NCBI GenBank assembly: GCA_917880885.1
Contig: OU862933.1
Coordinates: 12,305,679 to 12,369,678, forward strand
DNA from: Limnephilus marmoratus
Taxonomy: Eukaryota > Arthropoda > Insecta > Trichoptera > Limnephilidae
Length of the DNA: 64,000 nt
Reading direction: 5' to 3'
A program made the translations under genes and the position numbers. This document shows positions 31,396 to 42,897 of this stretch, in pieces (within the stretch, counting starts at the first letter, position 1; each line of letters opens with the position of its first letter). The notes under the pieces are model-generated. The model was not told where the DNA came from, made no database searches, and saw only the letters and a program-made list of their open reading frames with translations.

Positions 31396-31873
31396 CTGAT
31401 TACAGTCAGGTGATAATGATTGCTTTAAAATAAAAAGAAATGTTAAAAAATATTTATTTATTTTCAATGCAAGAGCTTAAAAATCAACAAGGAACATTTT
31501 TTTGAAATTTTGAATCATATTTTTTAATAAAACTTAAAAAAAAAATGTAACCAATTTCCATCAAACTCATAACTATTTGAGGTTGATATAGACTTATTAT
31601 TATTACAACAAAAAAATCAGCAAAATACAATAAAAAAACCTATAAACTTGATTTTTCATGGTATTTTGTTGATTTTTTTAGCATCACGCCGAAACACAAG
31701 TCTGTATCTCACATCGCACATGCGCAAACTAAATTTTCTCGACGCTTGCGTCAAGTATAGTCCCTTTTAGGAAGCTACCTAAAGTAAGAAATCAGTGGGA
31801 ACATTCAAAATGAACATAATTAGCATTTCTGTAAAACCTGGGCTTTTAAAGACCCCACGCGACGGGTTGAGGG
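31396..31873. other. Right remnant of the TTAA element
   Basis: AT-rich non-coding DNA between the LINE poly-A and the right inverted repeat. No gene is seen. Confidence 0.5.
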
Positions 31874-31877
31874 TTAA

Positions 31878-32500
31878 GTGCTTATTTGCTGAGAACAAGC
31901 TATTCTTCAACGGTATCATCTTTCAATACAGCAAGCCCCTTTTTTAAGAATGAAGATTTTTTTTTAAATCAGGGGATTTCGTACTCGAAAAACATCGCCT
32001 TCCAACGCAAATGAAGATTTGTTTCATATATTACTTATGAGTTCGGATCCTATAATATCCACTATATAAATACAACATCCCGATGTCTTAACCAATGATG
32101 TTTTAATGTCGATTTCAGAAGTGCCAGCGAAGACACTACAGAAATCTGTGGACAGTGCCACTACACGAATATTATCATTCAAAATAGTGATTCGGCCAGT
32201 AGTTCGTCAACAAATGTCATTTGGTTTTATTCCTTTATTATGTTATAAATAATATTTTTAAACTAATTTCCTAGAATAAACAAACAGTTACTGACTTTTT
32301 TGAGCCATTGTACTACAGGCGTTGTTTTAGGATTTTATTTTAATTTGAAAAATCTGTAGCAGTCTTTAAGATAAATATTTATTTTTTTTTATTTTTTTTA
32401 TTACATTGTGACCTTTTGCAACATATGCCATGGAAAAATGTTTTTGTCTAGCTAAATTGGGTTTTGGGACCACTGTGCAGCTATTTGAAAACTGAATGTA
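31878..32500. other. Unassigned AT-rich sequence
   Basis: Nothing is recognised apart from poly-T runs near 32385-32400. Confidence 0.35.
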
Positions 32501-32831
32501 CCGAGATTGAATGTATGGAATGCGGGAGGGGGGAGGGGATCTTGAGAGGGGGGTTTGCAATAGGTGGCACGCGAGCTGTTTGAAAATTAAATGCACCGGG
32601 AATGCATGTATGGAATGCGGGAGGGGAGAGGGGTATGGGGGTGGGGAACTCGGGAGGAGGTTCGCAAGATAGGGGAAACGGGAGAGGGAAATGGGGAGAG
32701 GGAAGGTGGAGTGGGAACGCGTGAGGGGAAGGGGAAGAAGGAGAAAAAGGGAAGGCGGAAGGGGAACGGGGCGAATAGGAAAGAACACGCAGGGAGAAAC
32801 AATTTCTTTATTAGGTGGATAGCAACGCATA
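32500..32831 (+). mobile_element. Helitron-like fragment, 3' part, end missing
   Basis: CACGCGAGCTGTTTGAAAA, the G-rich body and ACACGCAGGGAGAAACAA...TTTCTTTATTA...ATAGCAACGCAT match the 55900-56409 element. The last words before the break (GCAACGCAT) are followed in the intact copy by GCCGGGTACCAGCTAG, which is absent here. The long terminal repeat at 32831 starts exactly at this point. The upstream part 32500-32560 holds a second, partial copy of the same G-rich start (GAATGTATGGAATGCGGGA). Confidence 0.75.
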
Positions 32832-34165
32832 AGTTGTCTGTACGCATTTCATTCTTATTAATCTATTAGATGTTTATATATGTACTTATTTTATCATTAT
32901 GCATTTCCTTTCTCTTTGCACGCGTATGCTATTTGTTTCAGTACCCCCATCAGACCATGTTGGTTAGTCAGTAGTGTAGGGATTTTGTTTTTTTTTTCCT
33001 TATGGTTTTTGGTTTTACTTTGCGTTCGAGGGCAAACACGTTCGGAGCGAGCGGGGTAATGTTATGAAACTATTTCATATTTTCCAACAATTGTGGTCAG
33101 GTACTGTGTTACCTTTAAGTTATGGTTGTTTATGGTCTGTTTGAACAGCCATACACACCGGCGGTGAAGGTAGTTTTGTTTTTTCGAGAAAACGAGAGGT
33201 CTCTTCCCGTTTGAGCCAGGCAGGGGCGACCGGACTCAAACGGGACGGCAGTGCTATTTTGAGGAGAATCAAATATTCAAATATTAAGCGGTAATTATTT
33301 TGGAGCGTAACGATCGTTACTTTAACGGATTCAAATGACAAAATAAAGTTCGTGATCGGTTCGCGGGTAAATTACGGAGGATGCGAGAAGCAAGTCCGGA
33401 GTTGTAATAAGAAACGCGAGACGGTGTAATCCGAAAGGTGAAATTAGATTCCGAAGAATCGATGCGAGAGAACGTGGATCCGCGCTCGTTCCGAACCTGT
33501 TGGTGGACAGATTTGACGACAATCGTCGATATTATCGATCGGAGGTTATATTTGGGAGATTTACCGCGCTATTCAAACTCTGCCAAGCACGCGGTTGCGC
33601 GTAATGAATGTCGCCCTTGCTGACGAGTACCTGATTGCCGGGATCAACTGGCCGAGTCCTAGATGACCCGGACGCACGTGACTGAACGAGATTCGGAGCT
33701 GGCTGGCTTGCCGCTCCGAGCTGATGAAACCGAGCATCCGTGGAGGAAGGCGTTCCCGAGCTTCCGCGTTTTAGAGTAGATAGTATAGTTTACAATTCGG
33801 TCTGGGGGGTAAGTCATTCCAACATCTAACTGTATCTATTATCATCAAATAGAAGTCTATATGATTGTGAACCACTCTTTTATTCAAAAATACAACCCAT
33901 CCACATGTAATTGCGGGGTTATATCTTATGCCCATCTCTGAGAAGGGGTTCTCATGTCATTCCGCAGGGTACAGCATACGTTTGCTGGAACAGGCAAATG
34001 TTTGGCGTCCGAGTCTCGTTTGGAGACAAAGCTGGACACTGCGAGGTAGGTATCTGTATTACACCTGAACAATTTGGCACCCTACTGCCCTACACACAAT
34101 TCAATATAACAAATTGAAGATTTATTGCATGCATTCCGCAGCACCCGCATAAAGATAACAAATTT
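32831..34165 (+). repeat. Left ~1.33-kb long terminal (direct) repeat
   Basis: It is nearly identical to 37059-38405, starting at TAAGTTGTCTGTACGCATTT. Differences are a few substitutions, a shorter form at about 33750, and a divergent 20-30 base segment near 34005-34030. Its length, position either side of an integrase gene and high identity make it the LTR of a retroelement. I cannot fix TG...CA ends or a target duplication, so boundaries are approximate. Short frames inside are mirrored in both copies and are not taken as genes. Confidence 0.75.
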
Positions 34166-35365
34166 CCACAACGGTTTCAAAATTTTCAAGTTCGAGATAA
34201 TGAATTATTTCGTTATACTAAGACTGATTCAGCTCTCTGCGAAGATACAGCGTGGAAAAAAGTTATCCCTCAAGAACTTAGACAGGAGATTTTATCTAAT
34301 GTACACGAATCTTCTCGAGCTTGTCATCCTGGTGTCTTTAAAACGTATTAAAAATTTCAGTTACGATACTATTGGCCCAATATGTATAGAGACGCCAAAC
34401 AATTTGTGAATCGTTGTCAAACCTGTAAAGCACATAAGATTAGTACGGCCCCTCCTAATGGTATATCCTCAAACCCTAAACGAGTTACGAGACCTATGCA
34501 AATGTTATCCTTGGATTTGGTAGGTCCTTTACCTAGAAGCTACTCCGGTTTCACAGTAAATTTGTCATGTGTGGACGTCTTTACTAAGTATACTTGGCTA
34601 TTTCCGCTGCGCAACGGCTCCGCGAAAAGCATCGTAAAAAATTTAGAAGAGAACGTCTTCCTTGTTCATGGAGTACCGCGTACTATAGTCTGCGATAATG
34701 GCCGTCAATTCATCGCGAAAGAATTTAAAGAATTACTACGTAATTATAACGTACTACAGCCTTTTTACAACTCACTGTATACTCCTCAAAATAATGTAGT
34801 GGAGCGTTATAATCAAACATTGGGGACAGCACTATCTATTTTAGTTGAATCGGATCACAGGAACTGGTCTAAGTTTCTCCCTCAAGTTCAATCGGCTATG
34901 AACAATACCGTCAACTGCGCTACGGGGTATACTCCGTTCTTTTTGATGCATGGTAGGGAACAGATAATTGACGGAGATCTCCACCGTAATCCATTAGCAG
35001 ATGGAGATACCAATTCGCAGAATGGTGTCCAACCTGAAGCTTATGCTCAAAGGTTAGATAAATTATCGACAGTGTATGAACAGGTCTCAGATGCACTCCT
35101 TAAAGCCTACCAAAAGGGAGCTAATCATTACAACCTACGTAGAAAACACGTTACTTACCAGGTTGGAGATGTGGTTTGGCGTAGAAACTTCGTCCAATCT
35201 AATGCATTAAATTACTTTGCACAAAAGTTAGCTCCGCGATTTGTTAAAAATATAGTTGTGAGAAAGAAATCAGATCTTGTATATACGCTCGCAGATCTTA
35301 ATGGTAAAGAAACCGGTGACTTTCACGTGAAAGACATTGTGAAATCGGACAATATTCCTATTTAG
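34166..35365 (+). pseudogene. gypsy-type integrase, 5' truncated with one stop
   Basis: The open frame from 34382 (327 aa) is preceded in the same frame by ...NELFRYTKTD and ...LRQEILSNVHESSRACHPG, broken by one TAA near 34348. His-His (HESSRACH) and CQTC form the HHCC zinc module. The DDE core follows: LSLDLVGPL (D), CDNGRQF (D) and NNVVERYNQTL (E). The C-terminal part has a chromatin/DNA-binding region (YQVGDVVWRRN). Integrase joins the cDNA to host DNA. Gag, protease, RT and RNase H are missing: the left repeat runs directly into the RNase H-integrase linker, so a large internal deletion happened. Confidence 0.85.
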
Positions 35366-36330
35366 TCTCATTACCTTCAGTACCTTGTAGGGACTGGCCA
35401 TCTTTGCAAGGGCTGACTTCATTAACTAAATAAATAATCCTTGGACCATTCAATTCGACTTGATCAATCGAATTGGGGTGGTCAATATTTGATCAATAAG
35501 TCAGATTCCGATAAATACTTCATATTATATATCTCCTAAAGAGTATATAATTAATTAATTATTTATTTTTTTTCTAACTCTGGTTCAAAACCCGAGTTGA
35601 GAAAGGAACATCAGTTCTGTATACACATCTGAAATAAAATTTAAGTTAAATATATTGTTATACACCTCTATAATTTGGATTGTGGAACGCTTGCACATGG
35701 AAACAAAAAGAAAAATAGCACATTATATTTTAGTTTAAGTTAAGTCAACTTGGAATATACGACGATATTGTATATACCCTCTTGTATTCCAAGCAAAATT
35801 TAATACGTCCTGTGTTCGTATTTACTTACATTTACACAGTTTACACTGTGTGATTTTATAATAGGAACATGCAGAAGTGTCTGTCCATCATTTCTCTATG
35901 TTCCGTATTGTAAACCTTGTTAAACTATAATTAGAGTATACAGAAATAGCAGCCCATTATTCCTGTATGCTCCGATTTTCAGTTTTTTTAAATTTTGAGA
36001 TTTTATGTTATAAGAATATTCTGCACTTCCTGCACAGTTGCCTGTTTTGGCACTACTCATATCAATTGTCTGAAATTTTTGTATGACATAAAATATGTTA
36101 TTACCGCACAAACAATTATTAGGATAATATTTTGTAAAATGATATTTGTTTTCTCCATCTCGTTTCCCTTGTTTGGGATATTATTATTACGTCTATTTTC
36201 AATTAACGTCCTGAGCGACGCATAACTATCTACTCATATGTATAGGTTTGTATGGAACCTTAATAATTGTATATATCGAACAAGTAACTTTACCAATTGA
36301 ACCCTCTATCATGGGTCTACATAACTTACC

Positions 36331-36432
36331 TTTGGCACCATTCATTAGCGATGGTTGTTTACTTTTTGGCACCATTCATTGGCAATGGTAGTTTACTTTT
36401 TGGCACCATTCATTGGCGATGGTTGTTTACAT
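36331..36432. repeat. Three 38-bp tandem repeats
   Basis: TTTGGCACCATTCATTGGC and GATGGTTGTTTACTT repeat three times with one or two substitutions each. Inside each unit CCAT...ATGG can pair. It lies in the 3' internal region of the LTR element. Confidence 0.85.
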
Positions 36433-36866
36433 TGTTTCATTTAAGTATGATCCAAACCATGATTTTTATATAAAACTAAAGTATAATGATTGAACTGTTA
36501 TTACTGTATAAAAGGTTTAATAATCATAACCCCCAAAAGACCGAAGTCAGGAAGTTTAGTTAGAAATACTCTGCGAAGGAAGTTTTTTTTTTTTTTTTTT
36601 CCCAAAATGGAAGTAAAATCAGTGAAAAGTGCAGATAGTAAACCATCTAAAAAGTGTTGCCTGTTTAGGCTCTTTAAAAAAAAAAAAACAACAAAAAGTG
36701 TTTTCGTAATAAGTGACGCCCAGTGCGTATAAAATGTCATAGTATATTAATAAATTTACAAGGTATTTTAATATTGTGCATTATAGCTACTACATTTATA
36801 AGATATTGCTCTGTTACAGATGCTACGTGAACGGTAGTCCTTGAGGAATTCAGTATTACAGCACCC

Positions 36867-36907
36867 AGCATCCTACATGCTGAGGGTGTTTGTGGACCCC
36901 GTCCACG
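36867..36907 (+). other. Two adjacent hairpins
   Basis: CACCCAGCAT-CCTAC-ATGCTGAGGGTG is followed at once by GTGGACCCCGTCCAC. Both have perfect or near-perfect stems. They may be an RNA signal of the LTR element, but no function is shown. Confidence 0.55.
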
Positions 36908-37058
36908 TATCACCTAATTAAAGTTTGTTTATTTTTAAGTTTCATTAGGTTAAGCTTTATTTTCCTGTTTGCCGGCACTTCTAATGGTTGCGTCGCAAAT
37001 TCATCCACCATGCCTTACGCATGATGGGCGCGATTGACGGTGCGACATAATCATTGGT

Positions 37059-38405
37059 AAGTTGTCTGTACGCATTTCATTCTTATTAATCTATTAGATG
37101 TTTATATATGTACTTATTTTATCATTATGCATTTCCTTTCTCTTTGCACGCGTATGCTATTTGTTTCAGTACCCCCATCAGACCATGTTGGTTAGTCAGT
37201 AGTGTAGGGATTTTTATTTTTTTTTTCCTTATGGTTTTTGGTTTTACTTTGTGTTCGAGGGCAAACACGTTCGGAGCGAGCGGGGTAATGTTATGAAACT
37301 ATTTCATATTTTCCAACAATTGTGGTCAGGTACTGTGTTACCTTTAAGTTATGGTTGTTTATGGTCTGTTTGAACAGCCATACACACCGGCGGTGAAGGT
37401 AGTTTTGTTTTTTCGAGAAAACGAGAGGTCTCTTCCCGTTTGAGCCAGGCAGGGGCGACCGGGCTCAAACGGGACGGCAGTGCTATTTTGAGGAGAATCA
37501 AATATTCAAATATTAAGCGGTAATTATTTTGGAGCGTAACGATCGTTACTTTAACGGATTCAAATGACAAAATAAAGTTCGTGATCGGTTCGCGGGTAAA
37601 TTACGGAGGATGCGAGAAGCAAGTCCGGAGTTGTAATAAGAAACGCGAGACGGTGTAATCCGAAAGGTGAAATTAGATTCCGAAGAATCGATGCGAGAGA
37701 ACGTGGATCCGCGCTCGTTCCGAACCTGTTGGTGGACAGATTTGACGACAATCGTCGATATTATCGATCGGAGGTTATATTTGGGAGATTTACCGCGCTA
37801 TTCAAACTCTGCCAAGCACGCGGTTGCGCGTAATGAATGTCGCCCTTGCTGACGAGTACCTGATTGCCGGGATCAACTGGCCGAGTCCTAGATGACCCGG
37901 ACGCACGTGACTGAACGAGATTCGGAGCTGGCTGGCTTGCCGCTCCGAGCTGATGAAACCGAGCATCCGTGGAGGAAGGCGTTCCCTTAAGCTAAAAAGC
38001 TTCCCCTAAAGCTTCCGCGTTTTAGAGTAGATAGTATAGTTTACAATTCGGTCTGGGGGGTAAGTCATTCCAACATCTAACTGTATCTATTATCATCAAA
38101 TAGAAGTCTATATGATTGTGAACCACTCTTTTATTCAAAAATACAACCCATTCACATGTAATTGCGGGGTTATATCTTATGCCCATCTCTGAGAAGGGGT
38201 TCTCATGTCATTCCGCAGGGTACAGCATACGTTTGCTGGAACAGGCAAATGTTTGGCGTCTGTACTACAGATACCTACACTGCGAGGTAGGTATCTGTAT
38301 TACACCTGAACAATTTGGCACCCTACTGCCCTACACACAATTCAATATAACAAATTGAAGATGGATTGCATGCATTCCGCAGCTCCGCATTTATAAAGGT
38401 AACAA
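37059..38405 (+). repeat. Right ~1.35-kb long terminal (direct) repeat
   Basis: This is the partner of 32831-34165. It carries a small insertion near 37986-38010 (CTTAAGCTAAAAAGCTT) and a replacement near 38260-38278 that makes a perfect inverted repeat with 38287-38298. The 3' boundary is approximate because similarity fades rather than stopping. Confidence 0.75.
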
Positions 38406-39265
38406 ACTCTGAAGGGAATTCCAAAGCCAAATTGACTATAGCTCACCTTTTTCATCCCCGCGTTATAAGCTTCACTCAGCTTCCATGGAAAAAATACAGC
38501 ATACATTTTTATGACATAAAAATTATAAACCTAATACTCGTATTGAAAATATAAACAACAGTTGTTGAACAAAAAATCTAAAATTAATATGTACCTAAAT
38601 ATTAATGTCCGGCAGAAGATTGGAATCTTATATAATTTTTCTTTTTAATCATTAATTCGCTTATTTACCGCATTATCGCAATTGATTTAATTTTGCTAAT
38701 AGAGTCACACGCACTAAAAATATCTTTCATCGCAACAATGATGTCTATACCGATTGGTTTGTGAACTCCATTACACAACGCATACACAGCTTAGGTAACC
38801 AATTTGCAGAAGTAGCAGATCTTTGAAAGAACTTTCAAAAAATCATTTCACAAATTTTCGGAAACATTACCTACATGTTAATAGCCTCATAATAAATTCC
38901 AAACTAATTTTTGTTTAGATATCCTGTTTCACAGTGGCGTGTATTGCCCCATAGCGAGTAGTTTTCATTTCGTTTCCAATATTGTTATTGTAAATTTTAG
39001 TTGATTAAATCACATTGGTATGTTTGCACTCTATAATAATTGTTTTGTAATCAAAACACAAATAACTACACACCTCCACGAAATCCTCAAAACTACTGAA
39101 CATCCCGAAAATAAATACATCTTTTGGCCAGAGAAACCATAATTTCTGTGGTGAACGTATGTCTTGCAGTATGAAGGAGACATGCGTGTATGAGTGAGAC
39201 AGCATGAGGAACATATAAAAGGGTGTGATTGCAGTCCATTGTCCTCTTTGCCTTTAGACTTCCTA
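38406..39265. other. Unassigned sequence
   Basis: Short overlapping frames on the minus strand (39005-39300) have no recognisable domain. Confidence 0.35.
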
Positions 39266-39269
39266 CGAA

Positions 39270-39510
39270 ACACCACTGTACAATATCTCGGAATAAACAT
39301 CGATAGTCTACCTACGACTTATTATTGTCAACACCCTGTACTGAGATCATGATCAGAGGAATCTGGATCCATCATCCACAAGGAGTATGATAACCGGCCA
39401 CGGTCATTACAATTTCCATGCTACAAAACTATATAATGCCCTTCCAATTGAAATTAAGAATATAATGAATAACAGATCACTTTGTTTAAACCACTATATT
39501 ATACACAATA
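39270..39510 (+). pseudogene. Degraded LINE RT tail
   Basis: TVQYLGINID (the conserved ..YLGV.ID motif after the RT core) is followed, after frame breaks, by HATKLYNALPIEIKN, the ..LYN.LP.EIK motif near LINE ORF2 ends. Everything between is shortened. Confidence 0.55.
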
Positions 39511-40928
39511 TCTACATGTTTCGATAACAATGTTTTTATAAAGAAAAATAAATGACAAACAAGTATAGACAAATTAGAATAAACTATAACATAGACAAAA
39601 TATTAAAAAGTAGAGGTGATTAATTACTTACAAATCATAAAAATAGTTATACAAAATTAAATATAAAAATTATTTAAGGAAAAATAAATAAAATTAATAA
39701 TTATATTCATTATATAATTAATGATGCCACAAAGTAATTTTGCGAAGTTTGAAGAAGAAATTAAGAACACCGTGGAGACACAAAAGTTTAAAAAAGACAT
39801 CAAATTATGGCTATGTAAACATGAAGAAGAGGAAATAATTAAAATTATGCAGTAACCCCAACGCAACCTACAGACTACAGACAACAAACATAATTATTTC
39901 ATTTATTGATTAGTTTGTCAGAACGGGAAAACCTAGTGAGGAGAAATGTTAAATGCTTTACTTTGTATTTTTATATTGTCATTAAATTTAAAAAAATATA
40001 TGTTTTCATAAAAATATGTTTTATTCTGTATTTAAAGAGAGTTGTACATTAAATAAATAAAATAAAAATCTAAACCCACGGTAACACTAGTGAACCTAGT
40101 TGTTTATCAATTTTCATGACGTTATATAACTTATTAAAAAAAGTTATGTTTTGTCAGTATTCTGTATTGTTCGTTTACCGTTGTTCCGACATAATAATAA
40201 TAATGGTATGTTTTACGATATGTATTTTCTTTTGCAAATTTAATGTGCTTTCAATAAGTTACTCGTACGGAACCAAAAGGAATAAATCGAACTAATAAAA
40301 CATCGAGTTTTAGTGCAGTTTGCCTGAGAAGCCATAAATATTTGACATAAATAAGATTGAACGCTGAAATATGAAACGTTAAAATAAGTTAGTACTGCGT
40401 CGCTATCGCTCTACGGCTATCAAATAGCCATCCCTCTTCCATAATCCAATCCATTCGACTTTTCAGCTATTACAATTGTTGGAAATAACGGATCTATTTG
40501 AGTTATTGCTTCATGTTTTCTTTAAATATTACAATTGTGACAAATGGTCCCAATACTCGTAAATTCACATAAATATTAATCCAATTGTACCCAAACTAAA
40601 TTCATAATGGCTGACATTCAAATTGTCATGATAATAAGTAATTATCGTACTATTTTTTTTTATTTTTTTTTTATTTGAAATATACATTCATTTAACAGAT
40701 TTACATAAGGAAAATATATGGTTCTTAAAAATAATTACAAATAAAGTAATTTCTTGTTAATGAATCTACCCAATTTAAATTGGGGAGTCGTGTCTGGTTA
40801 CACACATACTAATACATACACATACCTACACAGCACATACATACTATCACTGCTTGGACTTGGTTTTAATTATTGTTGCAAGTCCTTTTGTCCTTATTCC
40901 CCCAATCGCTTACCCGCCAACCTTACCC
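39511..40928. other. Mostly unassigned; one 44-codon frame at 39721
   Basis: AT-rich. The plus-strand frame 39721-39855 (FEEEIKNTVETQKFKKDIKL, then WLCKHEEEE) resembles LINE C-terminal tails (..IK......FK..IK.WL) but is too short to be sure. Nothing else is recognised. Confidence 0.35.
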
Positions 40929-41087
40929 AGTCTGCAATAAACTCCCGCTGCATATAGCCATCACTGTGCTCTGCTCACAAAAGTCTGCAATAAACTCCCG
41001 CTGCACATAGCCATCACTGTGCTCTGCTCACGAAAGTCTGCAATAAACTCCCGCTGCATATAGCCATCACTGTGCTCTGCTCACGAA
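40929..41087. repeat. 53-bp tandem repeat, three units
   Basis: AGTCTGCAATAAACTCCCGC starts at 40929, 40982 and 41035. Units differ at only two or three positions (CATATAG/CACATAG, CACAAA/CACGAA). Confidence 0.9.
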
Positions 41088-41406
41088 AAATCCGCTATCA
41101 AAATAATTGCGCCGTGTACCTACTATAAAATAACGAACATTTACGCCTATTGTGATTGTGCCTCTTGGATGGGAAAGGAATCATACAAGTGCTTTACCCT
41201 TTTCCGGTGAGTCCTCTCCTTTTCTTTGCAACATGTATTTTTACCATTTTTAGGCAGTGATTAGTAATACAAAATTCAAGGTCCTTCACCAGTCATTTTA
41301 CAAAAAACACATAATCCACTCTCTCCACATAAATAACCATACAGTGTCATTACAGAAAAAAGAAGAAAAAAACAAGATATACTTATTTTATTTTATTTTT
41401 GAATTA

Positions 41407-41539
41407 AGAAACAAATAAAACTTATGAATGATAACAAATATTAATAAAGAAATATACTAACGTAGCAGTTACTAAATTAGATATAAGTACATGTAGTATA
41501 GATATTTTAAAGTAATAATAATGAAACAAATAAACTTAT
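41407..41539. repeat. Left unit of a pre-existing tandem duplication at the gypsy target
   Basis: The 100 bases 41421-41520 are identical to 51588-51687, on the other side of the 10-kb element. Between them on the left lies ATGAAACAAATAAACTTAT, matching AAGAAACAAATAAAACTTAT at the start of the unit. So the target was a two-copy tandem duplication (~114 bp) and the element entered the second copy, making the 5-bp duplication CTTAT (41535-41539 and 51588-51592). Confidence 0.85.
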
Positions 41540-41806
41540 TGTGATGTTCTTTTATTGTGGCCTTACTAGCCACACAATAATAATTGATAGTTAAACGTAA
41601 GTTCTTCGTCCTTTATTGTAATGTACAATTGATTCAATGAGTAGTATATAATTTGTCTCGGTAGCGACTGATTATAACGGAAGTTAGAATGGATCTGGCA
41701 GCTGCCACAGACTAGAGCGCTGTCCCGGCTCGTAAGCCCTTTCGGCAACGTTTGGCGGACCCGAACATTTCCGAATTACTACATAAATATAATAGCATAT
41801 ATCACA
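41540..41806 (-). repeat. 3' LTR of the gypsy-type element
   Basis: 267 bp with inverted tips TGTGAT/ATCACA. On the coding (minus) strand AATAAA lies about 15 bases before the LTR end (CAATAAAAGAAC), a plausible polyadenylation signal. A hairpin TTATTGTGGC...GCCACACAATAA lies next to it. Confidence 0.9.
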
Positions 41807-41818
41807 CCCTTCCCCCTG
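41807..41818 (-). other. Polypurine tract
   Basis: On the minus strand AGGGGGAAGGG lies directly before the 3' LTR, the expected position and composition for plus-strand priming. Confidence 0.85.
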
Positions 41819-42000
41819 TAAATCAGTCGCTACATATTTAAGTATTTCAAGTATTTCATGATTCTATATAATTCAAACACTGTAAATATTATACTGATAT
41901 TTCACTCAATGATATAATGTTTTTTTCATAAACACATCATTATTAAAATTCCACACAAAATTATATTAAGTTAGAAGGCTTTCCGTTCCTTCCTTGTGGA

Positions 42001-42741
42001 CTATCTTGAGCGGAGTCTCCCCAACCAGGGATTTGAACTTTTACTTGAACCAGCGATTGCCGTGTCTGTGACCTCCGGTGACCTCTCTCCTCCCTCCGCA
42101 AATCTGAAATCAGGAGAAAACACCGTCAACTCACTCCACAGATTGGACAACTCTTTCTCAGATTGCTCAGTCCTCGTGTCATCAGACGCGGAATCTGGCA
42201 AATCTGACTCAACATCACTCCAAGATACTGACAGGTTCCTCATCTGATCCACATGACGTTTCCAAATTAATTGAGAATCACAAGTTTTTACCAAATATAA
42301 TTTTTTTCCAATTTTATCTGTAACAATTCCCTTTACCCATGTAATTTTATTATTCTTTCTGAAATCCTTAACTAAACATTTTTGTCCCACAATAAAATTT
42401 CTTGTTTTTACACCACCATAATACTTAGTTTGTTTATGTTGATTGGCCTCAATATTTTTATTCGCCAAATCATGTTGTTTTGACACAACCCGTTCATTCT
42501 CTTTCGGAATGGGACTGTCAAAAGTAGATCTAAGTTTCCTACCAAACAATAAAACTGCTGGCTCGACTCCCGTCGTACAATGTGGAGTATTTCTATAATC
42601 GGACAAAAAATGTAACAATTTATCCTTGTAATCAACCTGAAATTTATTTCCTACCATAAGTTTTTTAAGAAAACTCTTAGTAGTTTTCACTGAATTTTCA
42701 GCGATACCATTACTTTTTGGGTGCATAATTGAAGATGACAT
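42001..42741 (-). pseudogene. gypsy integrase C-terminal half
   Basis: The frame begins just after the third catalytic region: MHPKSNGIAENSVK has the catalytic Glu (motif ..NG.AE..VK). It continues with LSDYRNTPHCTTG and PAVLLFGRKLRS, conserved in gypsy integrases. It ends in a variable acidic tail after VGQKCLVKDFR and ...GIVTDKIGKKLYLV, the GPY/F-like module. It is in the same frame as 42898-44310, separated by a TAG (42769-42771) and a TGA (42898-42900). The intervening stretch has LIVSDNGTCF, the second catalytic Asp. Confidence 0.85.
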
Positions 42742-42897
42742 GAATTTAATATTGTTTTCCCGAAGAAACTATTGGAAAATTTCACTCGTGAAACAAGTTC
42801 CGTTATCTGACACTATGAGTTCAGGGTAGCCAAAATTTGAAAATAATTTCCTTAATTCAAATATAGTATTAGCTGAATCTGCCCTTTGAACTTCAAT

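Larger units (their letters stand above)
26426..31873. mobile_element. piggyBac-type TTAA element split by a LINE
   Basis: CCCTCCGCCCGTCGCG at 26426-26441 is mirrored by CGCGACGGGTTGAGGG at 31858-31873, with TTAA immediately outside both ends (26422-26425 and 31874-31877). A CCC-starting inverted repeat at a TTAA target is the signature of piggyBac-type elements. Subterminal words also pair (TCGCGTAGGGTC against GACCCCACGCGA). No piggyBac transposase is present. Outside the LINE, only about 0.4 kb on the left and 0.48 kb on the right remain, so the element was non-autonomous before the LINE landed in it. Confidence 0.85.
35366..37058 (+). other. 3' internal region of the LTR element
   Basis: About 1.7 kb between integrase and the right repeat. 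A hydrophobic frame at 35995-36225 and a 41-residue basic frame from 36607 (MEVKSVKSADSKPSKKCC) are the only candidates, and neither is recognisable. Features listed separately are three 38-bp repeats (36331-36432) and two adjacent hairpins (36867-36907). No clear polypurine tract is visible just before the right repeat. Confidence 0.45.

Noticed and set aside
32366..32869. Long Pro/Ser/Phe-rich and Gly/Arg-rich frames on both strands (also 56006-56439)
   Set aside because: They are forced by the purine-rich strip of the Helitron-like elements. Both strands are open at once and no domain is seen.
33120..33623. Repeated small frames (73, 63 and 61 residues), present again at 37349-37852
   Set aside because: The repetition is due to the two long terminal repeats. 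The frames have no domain and overlap on both strands.
38934..39275. hAT element with CAGTGGCGT...ACACCACTG ends
   Set aside because: The tips match only over about 9 bases, the 8-base flanks differ, and the right tip lies inside a LINE RT remnant.
39721..39855. Small independent gene of 44 residues
   Set aside because: The residues resemble a LINE C-terminal tail and the frame is too short. It is kept only as a note in the region entry.
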